This document shows, piece by piece, positions 1 through 4,776 of a stretch of 13,802 nt of DNA. The notes under the pieces are model-generated. The model had not been told where the DNA came from, made no database searches, and worked only from the letters and a program-made list of their open reading frames with translations. Numbering within the stretch: position 1 is the first letter of the stretch; each line of letters begins with the position of its first letter. Position numbers and translations under genes: made by a program. The stretch comes from Abiotrophia defectiva_A (GTDB taxonomy: Bacteria > Bacillota > Bacilli > Lactobacillales > Aerococcaceae): the NCBI GenBank assembly GCA_963546405.1, contig CAUUNL010000043.1:1-13802 (forward strand), read 5' to 3'.

Positions 1-380
1 GTATTATTAATACTTGTATTATTCTCTTTAGCGTTTTTGCTAATAGACGTCTTAACATTTTTGCTATGAGGTGTCTTAACATTTTTGCTAACACTAGAGA
101 GACGCAATACTCGCTTCTCGATTTCTTTGGTTCCTTCTTTGTAGACTAGCTGAGATTCTAAGTAACCTTTATCTACTAGGCTATTTATCCACCTAGAGAC
201 ATTGGTTATATGCACATCGTATAGCTCTGCAAAGAACTTATTGCTAGCCCAGCATTCGCCAGAGCTACTACATAAGGCCGTCACTTCTCCATACAGAAGC
301 TTTTCGTTTGCCTTAAGCCTATGATCATATCGAACTTCAGCCGGTATGATTGCATAATAACTAGGCTTTTCAGTTTCCAT
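1..380 (-). CDS. Phage replisome organizer, helix-turn-helix domain (partial, C-terminus outside window)
   Basis: The gene starts with ATG at 378-380, overlapping the HNH gene's end by 11 bp, with the Shine-Dalgarno AGAGGTG inside that gene. It reads off the window's left edge after about 126 residues. The protein begins METEKPSYYAII and contains PAEVRYDHRL, ANEKLLYGEVTALC and CWASNKFFAELYDV, followed by a recognition-helix-like VSRWINSLVDKGYLES. This is the pattern of the HTH_36 winged-helix domain that opens many Lactobacillales phage replication initiators. Known relatives bind the phage origin and recruit host helicase-loading factors. After the domain comes an 8-residue repeat (SKNVKTPH, SKNVKTSI, SKNAKENN) forming a hydrophilic linker, then NTSINN, where a C-terminal DnaD-like or other domain usually follows. 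The C-terminal domain is not visible. As the last gene seen in the early operon it would be expressed upon induction from the lytic promoter near 1902-1930. Confidence 0.8.
   Translation of the reverse strand, partial: METEKPSYYAIIPAEVRYDHRLKANEKLLYGEVTALCSSSGECWASNKFFAELYDVHITNVSRWINSLVDKGYLESQLVYKEGTKEIEKRVLRLSSVSKNVKTPHSKNVKTSISKNAKENNTSINN
25..90 (-). repeat. Three 24-bp-spaced direct repeats inside the replisome organizer (candidate phage origin)
   Basis: The 18-mer GTCTTAACATTTTTGCTA (plus strand) occurs exactly at 49-66 and 73-90. A degenerate copy at 25-42 matches 13 of 18 bases. Spacing is 24 bp throughout, so each copy encodes eight residues in frame. Iterated sequences inside the initiator gene serve as the replication origin in several lactococcal and related phages. 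Here that role is inferred from position and periodicity only. More copies may lie left of the window. Confidence 0.6.
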
Positions 381-1044
381 CGTATTCACCTCTAATCTTT
401 ATTTGACGTAATTGCTTATCATCCAATTTAATCCCTGGTGGAAGATGCCATTTTTCTAGGAACCTTTCTGCCCCTATCGTGTGATACTCTGAATGGTGCT
501 CACGACATAAGGCCATCACCCGATGCTTACGGTGGTCCACCTTATTTCTATCAGCACCCATACCCACCGCGTCAACGTGGTGAATGTCTGCTCCATATTT
601 TCCGCAGCAGATACACCGTCTGTTCATTGTGTATAAGAACAGAATCTTTTGATCATCTGCATCCAGGTAATAGGCCCGTTCATAGAACGGAACTCCCCAG
701 TAGAAGCAGCATTGGATAATGTATGCTATAAAATCTTTTGCCAGTTCAAGGCTCATGCAACCATCTGCCAAAGAGAATGGTTCAATCTCCTTAATCTCAG
801 CAAACTTCTTCTTGAATTCAGACTTTATAAAGTCTTCTTCATATCCAGAATGATTGGCTATGTCTCTGAATAGACCATAGATTTTGCGCCTTTGGTCCGG
901 CGTTATGAATCTTGAATCTTCAAATTCAAGACTAGCCATTATCTGACCTTGATTGCTTTTCCGAACCAGTTGTCTTTTATTTACAGCAACCGGTAACTCA
1001 AAGGTAGCAATCTTACCTTCCAACTTAATAAGTTTTACTTTCAT
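370..1044 (-). CDS. Phage HNHc_6-type putative HNH nuclease
   Basis: This 224-aa protein looks like the HNHc_6 family found in the replication modules of Firmicutes phages, next to single-strand-binding or recombination genes. Residues 1-130 form a family-specific N-terminal region. Residues 142-192 carry the HNH-like zinc part: C144 with C146/C147, then ADIHHVDAVG (H155, H156), then ALCREHHSEYH (C180, H183, H184, H188). The invariant HH plus the Cys-x2-His-His arrangement fits a beta-beta-alpha metal nuclease, possibly a junction or replication-intermediate nuclease; that activity is family knowledge, not shown here. I chose the ATG at 1042-1044, which overlaps the upstream stop as ATGA. A longer reading from a TTG at 1107 would lie deep in the upstream gene and lacks a ribosome site. 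Neighbours are a small unknown gene upstream and the replisome organizer downstream, so it sits in the early lytic operon. Confidence 0.8.
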   Translation of the reverse strand: MKVKLIKLEGKIATFELPVAVNKRQLVRKSNQGQIMASLEFEDSRFITPDQRRKIYGLFRDIANHSGYEEDFIKSEFKKKFAEIKEIEPFSLADGCMSLELAKDFIAYIIQCCFYWGVPFYERAYYLDADDQKILFLYTMNRRCICCGKYGADIHHVDAVGMGADRNKVDHRKHRVMALCREHHSEYHTIGAERFLEKWHLPPGIKLDDKQLRQIKIRGEYDGN

Positions 1045-1313
1045 CGTTTTTGAAGTGGCTTCAACTCGTAATAATCGCCATTCCCTGAACACCCACCAAT
1101 TGGACAAGCTTTCAAAGTATAAGTAACACCGTTAACTCTAACTTTTTTTGGATTGATTATTTCAACATTAGCGTCCAATTCAGAAATAGGGACCATCATC
1201 ACATCCCAACTACCATTTGCTTCATATTTTTGTGCTGCATGAGAAAAACGCTTGGAGATAGAATTGTCCGATACTGAAGTTCTCCAAGCGTTGGCATAAA
1301 TATTTTCTAACAT
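1041..1313 (-). CDS. Small phage early protein of unknown function (90 aa)
   Basis: The ATG at 1311-1313 follows a strong AGGAGG (about 1320-1325). The in-frame TTG at 1344-1346 has no such site, so the shorter 90-aa protein (MLENIYANAW...) is preferred. I do not recognise a family. The visible landmarks are a basic N-terminal helix-like stretch (SISKRFSHAAQKYEA), the core NGSWDVMMVPISELDA, a VRVNGVTYTL strand pair, and a cysteine pair in ACPIGGCSGNG. The last might bind a metal, but two cysteines alone are weak evidence. The stop codon overlaps the HNH start as ATGA, indicating translational coupling. The MMVP core recalls the neighbouring 104-aa protein (YMLVPV), which may point to an old duplication. 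It lies in the early lytic operon. Confidence 0.75.
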   Translation of the reverse strand: MLENIYANAWRTSVSDNSISKRFSHAAQKYEANGSWDVMMVPISELDANVEIINPKKVRVNGVTYTLKACPIGGCSGNGDYYELKPLQKR

Positions 1314-1329
1314 GATTTTCCCTCCTAAA

Positions 1330-1644
1330 TCATAGCCCGTAGGCAATCCTAATTCTTTCGACTTCCTCTAAGTCGAATTCTTTTACAGATCTACTCCCTG
1401 CATCGAGCAGGTCCCTATTTTCCCAGTAGTAAATTACCGGGACTAGCATATATTCATACCCTTTTCCATTCCATTGGTACGGTGTACGAAACCATTTGAA
1501 ATATCCAGGGTTAGAGTCAACGAACTTTCTGAATCTCTCAAGTCTTGAATTAGGATTCTTGTAGTTCATGATATGCGCAACATTATTTCTGGTTCCCCAT
1601 GTTGTTGGCACTCGCTTTGTATCAGCAAATATAACTTTGCCCAT
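1330..1644 (-). CDS. Small phage early protein of unknown function (104 aa)
   Basis: The start ATG at 1642-1644 is preceded by GGAGGAGG (1649-1656), a strong ribosome site. This in turn is directly preceded by the perfect 15-bp operator palindrome at 1657-1671. The product is rich in aromatic and charged residues, with RLERFRKFVDSNPGY, WFRTPYQWNGKGYEYMLVPV and a charged C-terminal helix (VKEFDLEEVERIRI). I recognise no domain, and there is no signal peptide or membrane segment. It is the first gene after the Cro-like regulator, a position where phages keep small host-takeover or anti-defence proteins; that is only a positional inference. Its stop is 16 bp from the next start, which keeps the early genes in a single transcription unit. 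Confidence 0.75.
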   Translation of the reverse strand: MGKVIFADTKRVPTTWGTRNNVAHIMNYKNPNSRLERFRKFVDSNPGYFKWFRTPYQWNGKGYEYMLVPVIYYWENRDLLDAGSRSVKEFDLEEVERIRIAYGL

Positions 1645-1656
1645 GGCTTCCTCCTC

Positions 1657-1671
1657 CGTACTAAAAGTACG
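1657..1671. promoter_or_regulatory. Perfect palindromic operator in front of the second lytic gene
   Basis: CGTACTAAAAGTACG is a perfect inverted repeat (arms CGTACT and AGTACG, centre AAA). Degenerate copies sit at the lytic promoter (1909-1923 and 1929-1943), so this is most likely a repressor or Cro operator. It lies between the Cro-like stop (1690) and the ribosome site of the 104-aa gene. A possible but weak minus-strand promoter lies just upstream: TTGATG at 1706-1711 and TAAATT at 1683-1688, with a 17-bp spacer. The operator would then cover its start region. In RNA the same palindrome can fold into a short hairpin abutting the ribosome site. Confidence 0.65.
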
Positions 1672-1689
1672 CTTTGTGGGTAAAAAAAT

Positions 1690-1878
1690 TTAGATTCTGA
1701 TTTTGTCTGCATCAATATTGCAAGCATACGCAATAGCAAAAATATGCAGCGGTTTGATTGGCACACGACCGTTCTCCAAATCAGATATTGATTTAGCGGT
1801 AATACCAAGCTTATTAGCTAGGTCTTGTTGTGTCATGCCGCTATTAATACGCACAGCTTTTATAGAAAGTTGTTGCAT
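1690..1878 (-). CDS. Cro-like XRE-family helix-turn-helix regulator
   Basis: This is a 62-aa protein consisting almost only of an XRE/HTH_3 domain: RINSGMTQQDLANKLGITAKSISDLENGRV spans helices 1 to 4, with the recognition helix around TAKSISDLENG. Size, divergent orientation from the CI-like repressor, and position as first gene of the leftward early operon make it the Cro-type antagonist of the switch. The ATG at 1876-1878 is 8 nt from AGGAGG (1887-1892). A GTG at 1885-1887 overlaps that ribosome site and is rejected. It is transcribed from a near-consensus promoter (1902-1930) whose spacer holds an operator copy. An alternative role as an early repressor unlike Cro cannot be excluded from sequence. 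Confidence 0.85.
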   Translation of the reverse strand: MQQLSIKAVRINSGMTQQDLANKLGITAKSISDLENGRVPIKPLHIFAIAYACNIDADKIRI

Positions 1879-1901
1879 ACCTGTCACCTCCTTGCACTAT
1901 A

Positions 1902-1930
1902 ACTATACAACACTTTTAGTACGGTGTCAA
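1902..1930 (-). promoter_or_regulatory. Lytic (PR-type) SigA promoter
   Basis: On the minus strand, -35 TTGACA (1925-1930) and -10 TATAGT (1902-1907) are separated by exactly 17 bp. This is close to the full SigA consensus. It drives the Cro-like gene and the early operon. The spacer is filled by operator copy 1909-1923, so bound repressor would block polymerase directly. Confidence 0.85.
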
Positions 1931-1943
1931 CACCAAAAGTACG
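1909..1943. promoter_or_regulatory. Two degenerate operators at the lytic promoter
   Basis: Copy one is AACACTTTTAGTACG at 1909-1923 and copy two is AACACCAAAAGTACG at 1929-1943. Both end in the half-site AGTACG followed by GT, and both keep only part of the second arm. Measured against the perfect palindrome at 1657-1671, in whichever orientation fits best, they match about 12 and 11 of 15 bases. They are 20 bp apart, two helical turns, which suits cooperative binding of dimers on one face. A weaker third copy (TTACTTACGG, 1962-1971) touches the -35 box of the repressor promoter. Confidence 0.7.
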
Positions 1944-1961
1944 GTTTTCTGTATTTTTTTC

Positions 1962-1990
1962 TTTACTTACGGTATAAAACGCAGTAATAT
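1962..1990 (+). promoter_or_regulatory. Promoter of the lysogeny operon (PRM/PL type)
   Basis: TTTACT (1962-1967) and TAATAT (1985-1990) are separated by 17 bp, which places transcription start about 18 bp before the repressor's ATG. The poor -35 suggests a weak promoter that may need or escape repressor action. A TATAAA at 1973-1978 is an alternative -10 without a convincing -35. Confidence 0.55.
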
Positions 1991-2014
1991 AAGAATCAGA
2001 AAGGGGAAATTATA

Positions 2015-2656
2015 ATGGAAACCAAAATGACAGCGACCCGCCAAAGACAGATTGTTTCTAACAACCTAAATGAATTAGCAAAAAGAAAAGGCGTGATCCC
2101 AGCAGACCTAGTTAGAGACTTAGGAATTGCAGAAGCAACTATTAGAAGTTGGTTCAACGGAACAAAGTACCCTAGAATACAAAGCGTACAACAATTAGCA
2201 GATTATTTCGGCGTCCCTAGATCCAGAATAACAGAAGAATGGGTTCCTAATAAAATAAGAAGCAACGGACGAGTAGTGAGAGTTCCAGTGTTAGGAACTA
2301 TCGCATGTGGTTCACCAATACTAAGCGAGGATAACGTTAACTATTACGAAGACGAACTTGAAGAATTGCTACCAAGCGGTAATGTTTTTTATCTCAAAAC
2401 AAAAGGAGACTCGATGTTCCCAACAATACCAGATAAAAGTCTAGTATTGATTCGCGAACAACCATCCGTAGAGAATGGAGAGATTGCTGCCGTCCTTGTC
2501 AACGGTGACACGGAAGCTACACTCAAACGCGTTCACTTTTCAGGGGACACCATCTTACTTCAAGCAGATAACCCACTCTATCCACCATATATCGTGAGCG
2601 AGGACAACCCAGCTCGCATCATCGGCAAAGTCATCAAATACAGCGTATACGTTTAG
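2015..2656 (+). CDS. CI-like phage repressor, HTH plus S24 (LexA-type) peptidase domain
   Basis: This 213-aa lysogeny repressor has an N-terminal HTH (residues about 10-75, with VRDLGIAEATIRSWFNGTKYP) and a C-terminal S24 self-cleavage domain (about 88-213). Visible catalytic residues are Ser133 in KGDSMFPTI and Lys171 in ATLKRVH. The predicted cleavage site is Cys98-Gly99 in IACGSPI, the UmuD-like Cys-Gly form rather than the Ala-Gly of LexA and lambda CI. Family knowledge says RecA filaments stimulate cleavage after DNA damage, which frees the lytic promoter. The start ATG at 2015 sits 8 nt behind AAGGGG; an internal ATG at codon 5 is less well placed. It leads an operon with an exported protein and the integrase, each separated by 11 bp, and faces the Cro-like gene across a 136-bp switch region containing the operators. 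Confidence 0.9.
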   Translation: METKMTATRQRQIVSNNLNELAKRKGVIPADLVRDLGIAEATIRSWFNGTKYPRIQSVQQLADYFGVPRSRITEEWVPNKIRSNGRVVRVPVLGTIACGSPILSEDNVNYYEDELEELLPSGNVFYLKTKGDSMFPTIPDKSLVLIREQPSVENGEIAAVLVNGDTEATLKRVHFSGDTILLQADNPLYPPYIVSEDNPARIIGKVIKYSVYV

Positions 2657-2667
2657 GAGGTGCAAAA

Positions 2668-3186
2668 ATGAAGAAGACACTTTTAATTCTCTTATCTATT
2701 GCTATGTTCTTACTACCTACAACCATCAAGGCAGTTGATCTATACGATTGGCAGACTAAATTCATCGAGCAGGCAAAGCCAGTATTTGAAGAAGTGGATA
2801 AACGAATTGATAATAAAGACTTCTCCAAAGACTCTCGTGCCTGGATGTCAGTCCAATTGTACGGATTATCAAGTGAGCTAATCGAGCAAAAAAAGCGCAA
2901 GCAAGAATCTAACAGAACTAGCAATGTCATTTTTAGCTACTTACCCGAAGCCAAGGCAGAATATATGGAGAAGTACAATAGAGACGGTTATCTACTTTGG
3001 TCCTTCATTACACCTAATAGTTTGTTGTGGGTCTACTTGAATCAAGACAAAGACCTATCACCTATTGAGCAGGAAGAATTGAAGTACCGCATCATCGAAC
3101 TTAAGCGAGACATTGCAGATGTCCTCAGTGCAAATACAGAACAAGCCGACGCCATCTATCAAATGCTTCGCCACGACTACAAGTAG
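2668..3186 (+). CDS. Exported protein of unknown function in the lysogeny operon
   Basis: This 172-aa protein has a clear Sec signal peptide: MKK, a hydrophobic core TLLILLSIAMFLL, then TTIKA with probable signal peptidase I cleavage after Ala22. There is no lipobox cysteine, and I see no cysteine elsewhere. The mature part (about 150 residues) is highly charged and probably helical, with one aromatic/hydrophobic stretch around 107-124 (DGYLLWSFITPNSLLWVY). I recognise no family. The ribosome site TAGGAGG overlaps the repressor's stop, and the gene ends 11 bp before the integrase, so it should be made in the lysogen together with both. Exported proteins at this position in Gram-positive prophages are sometimes superinfection-exclusion factors (for example Ltp of phage TP-J34) or lysogenic-conversion factors. 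That is an inference from position only. Confidence 0.8.
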   Translation: MKKTLLILLSIAMFLLPTTIKAVDLYDWQTKFIEQAKPVFEEVDKRIDNKDFSKDSRAWMSVQLYGLSSELIEQKKRKQESNRTSNVIFSYLPEAKAEYMEKYNRDGYLLWSFITPNSLLWVYLNQDKDLSPIEQEELKYRIIELKRDIADVLSANTEQADAIYQMLRHDYK

Positions 3187-3197
3187 GAGGTTCCAAC

Positions 3198-4322
3198 ATG
3201 TGGGTTCAAGAATTGCCAAATGGCAAATATAAATTCAATGAGCGGTACAAGGACCCTGTAACTGGATCATACCGTTATGTTTCCGTTACGAACATTAGGA
3301 ATAATCGGAACGTAGCCAAGAGTATGCAACGCATCCTGGACGAGAAGATTCAGAAGAAGATAGCATCTGCCCCATATAACGATGACATTACCCTATCAGA
3401 ACTTTTGGACAGATGGTATGAAGTATATGAGTCCACTGTTCGACCTAGCACAGCCCGTGGACAGAGAACAAGAATCAAACACATTAAGTCTGAACTGGGC
3501 CATTATAAGACCTCACAACTTAACGCCACTCTATTAAACCAATTTCTTTTGTCTCTGACGCGCCAAGGACAATCCTATACCAATGTATCATTTCGAAAGC
3601 AGACGCTTTCCATGGCCCTAAAATTCGCCAAAAAATACGGGTACCTAAAAGATGACTTCACCCACCTACTATCAGTCGAGAAAGTCAACCTACCCGCAAA
3701 GAACGAATTGAAGTACTTAGAAGCCCATGAATTAGCTGACGCCTTAAGCCAATTAGAAGCTATGGGCTACCAGGAGATAGCCAACCTATGCAAGATACAG
3801 GCCCTTACAGGTATGCGGATAGGAGAACTGTTAGCGTTAGACTATCGCCAACATATCGACCTAGATAACCGGACCATTGATATAGTGGCTACCTGGGACT
3901 CTACCTTGCAACGACTAGGCCCACCCAAAACAGGTGATGCCAGAACAATCAATATCAACCAAGACGTTGCAGAAACAATTAAGCGGCAGATAGCTCTCAC
4001 CCAACGCAAGGTGATTAGTCACCGTCGCATAACAAGTGACAACACCCTACTGTTTGTCTCCAATCGTGGGACGCATAAGGACTACCGTCAAGTCAATGCA
4101 GTACTAGCCAAGGTCAAGATTGACGGTAAGCACATTACCACACACTACTTCCGGCACACATTCGTTACCATCATGTTAGAAAACAACGTGCCAATTAAGC
4201 AGATCTCTCAGCACGTTGGACACACTGACACCGCCATGGTTGAGAAAGTCTACTCTCACTTCTCCCAGAAGATGGCAGACAACCTCCGTTCATCCATCGA
4301 CCAATTACAATACGCCTTTTGA
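3198..4322 (+). CDS. int: Phage tyrosine recombinase (integrase)
   Basis: This is a 374-aa site-specific integrase, about normal length for Gram-positive phages. Residues 1-55 resemble the small arm-type DNA-binding domain (WVQELPNGKYKFNERYKDP). About 62-165 is the SAM-like core-binding domain (LSELLDRWYEVYESTVRPST). About 170-365 is the catalytic domain. All active-site residues are present: Arg207 (TGMRIGEL), Lys244 (PPKTGDAR), His316 and Arg319 (HYFRHTF), His342 (HVGHTD) and nucleophile Tyr352 (EKVYSHF). It should integrate and, with an excisionase not seen here, excise the prophage. The ATG at 3198 is 7 nt behind TAGGAGG, which overlaps the exported protein's stop. Direct repeats resembling arm sites lie just after the stop, as expected for an integrase next to its attachment site, and the next gene is the 3' end of rpsU. 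Confidence 0.95.
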   Translation: MWVQELPNGKYKFNERYKDPVTGSYRYVSVTNIRNNRNVAKSMQRILDEKIQKKIASAPYNDDITLSELLDRWYEVYESTVRPSTARGQRTRIKHIKSELGHYKTSQLNATLLNQFLLSLTRQGQSYTNVSFRKQTLSMALKFAKKYGYLKDDFTHLLSVEKVNLPAKNELKYLEAHELADALSQLEAMGYQEIANLCKIQALTGMRIGELLALDYRQHIDLDNRTIDIVATWDSTLQRLGPPKTGDARTININQDVAETIKRQIALTQRKVISHRRITSDNTLLFVSNRGTHKDYRQVNAVLAKVKIDGKHITTHYFRHTFVTIMLENNVPIKQISQHVGHTDTAMVEKVYSHFSQKMADNLRSSIDQLQYAF

Positions 4323-4327
4323 CACTT

Positions 4328-4362
4328 TGCTACTTTCGTGCTACTTAGGGTGCAAGGTAGCG
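4328..4362. repeat. Integrase arm-type site candidates next to the prophage end
   Basis: TGCTACTT occurs at 4328-4335 and 4339-4346, spaced 11 bp (one helical turn). An inverted relative, GCTACCTT, is read on the minus strand at about 4354-4361. Clustered short repeats right behind an integrase gene are typical arm-binding sites. Function is inferred. TCGCTAT also repeats at 4427-4433 and 4437-4443, with 10-bp spacing, and may belong to the same region. Confidence 0.5.
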
Positions 4363-4387
4363 CACAATTACTTATCATCACAACACA

Positions 4388-4427
4388 AAGAAGACCCCGA
4401 CCAAATCAATGGCCGGGGTCTTTCTTT
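4388..4427. terminator. Bidirectional terminator between int and rpsU
   Basis: The arms AAGACCCCGACC (4391-4402) and GGCCGGGGTCTT (4411-4422) pair with one mismatch around an 8-nt loop. A T-rich tail follows on the plus strand (TTTCTTT), and on the minus strand CTTCTTTG. It can end both the lysogeny operon and rpsU. If it is the native rpsU terminator, the prophage junction lies between 4322 and about 4388. Confidence 0.8.
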
Positions 4428-4464
4428 CGCTATGTATCGCTATTTATAAGCTAGCGTAATGTTA

Positions 4465-4638
4465 TTAAAACTTACGTTTACGAGCTGCTTCTGATTTCTT
4501 CTTACGACGTACAGATGGTTTTTCGTAAAACTCACGTTTACGTGCCTCTCTTAAAGTACCTGTTTTAGAAACGTTACGCTTAAAGCGACGAAGAGCGTCA
4601 TCTAGAGATTCGTTTTCACGAACGACTGTTTTAGACAT
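4465..4638 (-). CDS. rpsU: 30S ribosomal protein S21
   Basis: This is a 57-aa basic ribosomal protein of the small subunit, recognised from MSKTVVRENESLDDALRRFK, the REFYEKPSVRRKKKSEAARK stretch and the usual family size. The ATG at 4636-4638 follows GGAGGG. A longer in-frame reading starting near 4686 includes the leader and is not real. It is transcribed from its own consensus promoter (4707-4736) and ends at the terminator 4388-4427. The C-terminus ARKRKF appears one residue shorter than the ARKRKKF I recall for some relatives. That could be normal variation, or a trace of phage integration at the gene's 3' end. The prophage integrase lies 143 bp beyond the stop. Confidence 0.97.
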   Translation of the reverse strand: MSKTVVRENESLDDALRRFKRNVSKTGTLREARKREFYEKPSVRRKKKSEAARKRKF

Positions 4639-4706
4639 GGGTTTCCCTCCCTCCGAGCTTTTAGTAACCTTTCCTAGATAAAGCATCTAAATAAGATTCC
4701 TTGTCT

Positions 4707-4736
4707 ATTATAGCCTACTTCTTACCTATTTTTCAA
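4707..4736 (-). promoter_or_regulatory. rpsU promoter
   Basis: On the minus strand, -35 TTGAAA (4731-4736) and a perfect -10 TATAAT (4707-4712) are separated by 18 bp. The expected start near 4700 gives a leader of about 60 nt. The -35 element lies inside a short hairpin-forming sequence (4725-4740). Confidence 0.8.
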
Positions 4737-4757
4737 TAGGCTTTTTTCATTTTTTAA
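4725..4757 (+). terminator. Possible plus-strand terminator without a plus-strand gene
   Basis: CCTATT (4725-4730) and AATAGG (4735-4740) pair around TTTC, and the plus strand continues CTTTTTTCATTTTTT. The stem is only six base pairs, but the T tract is long. It would stop plus-strand readthrough from the prophage end, antisense to rpsU, before it enters the Fur-family gene. On the minus strand it has no U tract, so it is not a clear terminator for that gene. Confidence 0.4.
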
Positions 4758-4776
4758 GGTTTTATTACCATAATTT

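Larger units (their letters stand above)
1..4387. mobile_element. Right end of a temperate prophage (left end outside the window)
   Basis: This segment has the standard gene order of a Firmicutes temperate siphophage seen from its integrase end. There is a tyrosine integrase, an exported lysogeny-module protein and an S24 repressor on the plus strand. A Cro-like regulator, small early proteins, an HNH protein and a replisome organizer run divergently on the minus strand. The element continues left of position 1, so structural genes and the second attachment site cannot be seen. The right boundary is inferred to lie between the integrase stop (4322) and the rpsU stop (4465). 4387 is a nominal limit in front of the bidirectional terminator. 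A phage satellite is also possible, because only two short genes separate Cro from the HNH gene, but the HNH plus replisome-organizer pair is typical of complete prophages. Confidence 0.85.

Noticed and set aside
25..90. CRISPR-like repeats
   Set aside because: Units are 24 bp with no unique spacers, and they are in frame inside a coding gene.
438..873. Plus-strand open frames of 93 and 74 codons
   Set aside because: They lie antisense to the well-supported HNH gene, lack ribosome sites and show no recognisable protein features.
1044..1107. Longer HNH protein starting at a TTG
   Set aside because: It would overlap most of a neighbour's end without a ribosome site; the ATG at 1042-1044 overlaps the upstream stop as ATGA.
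1690..3186. Toxin-antitoxin pair (Cro-like plus exported protein)
   Set aside because: The genes are divergent and separated by the repressor; the layout is that of a phage switch, and the exported protein lacks toxin features.
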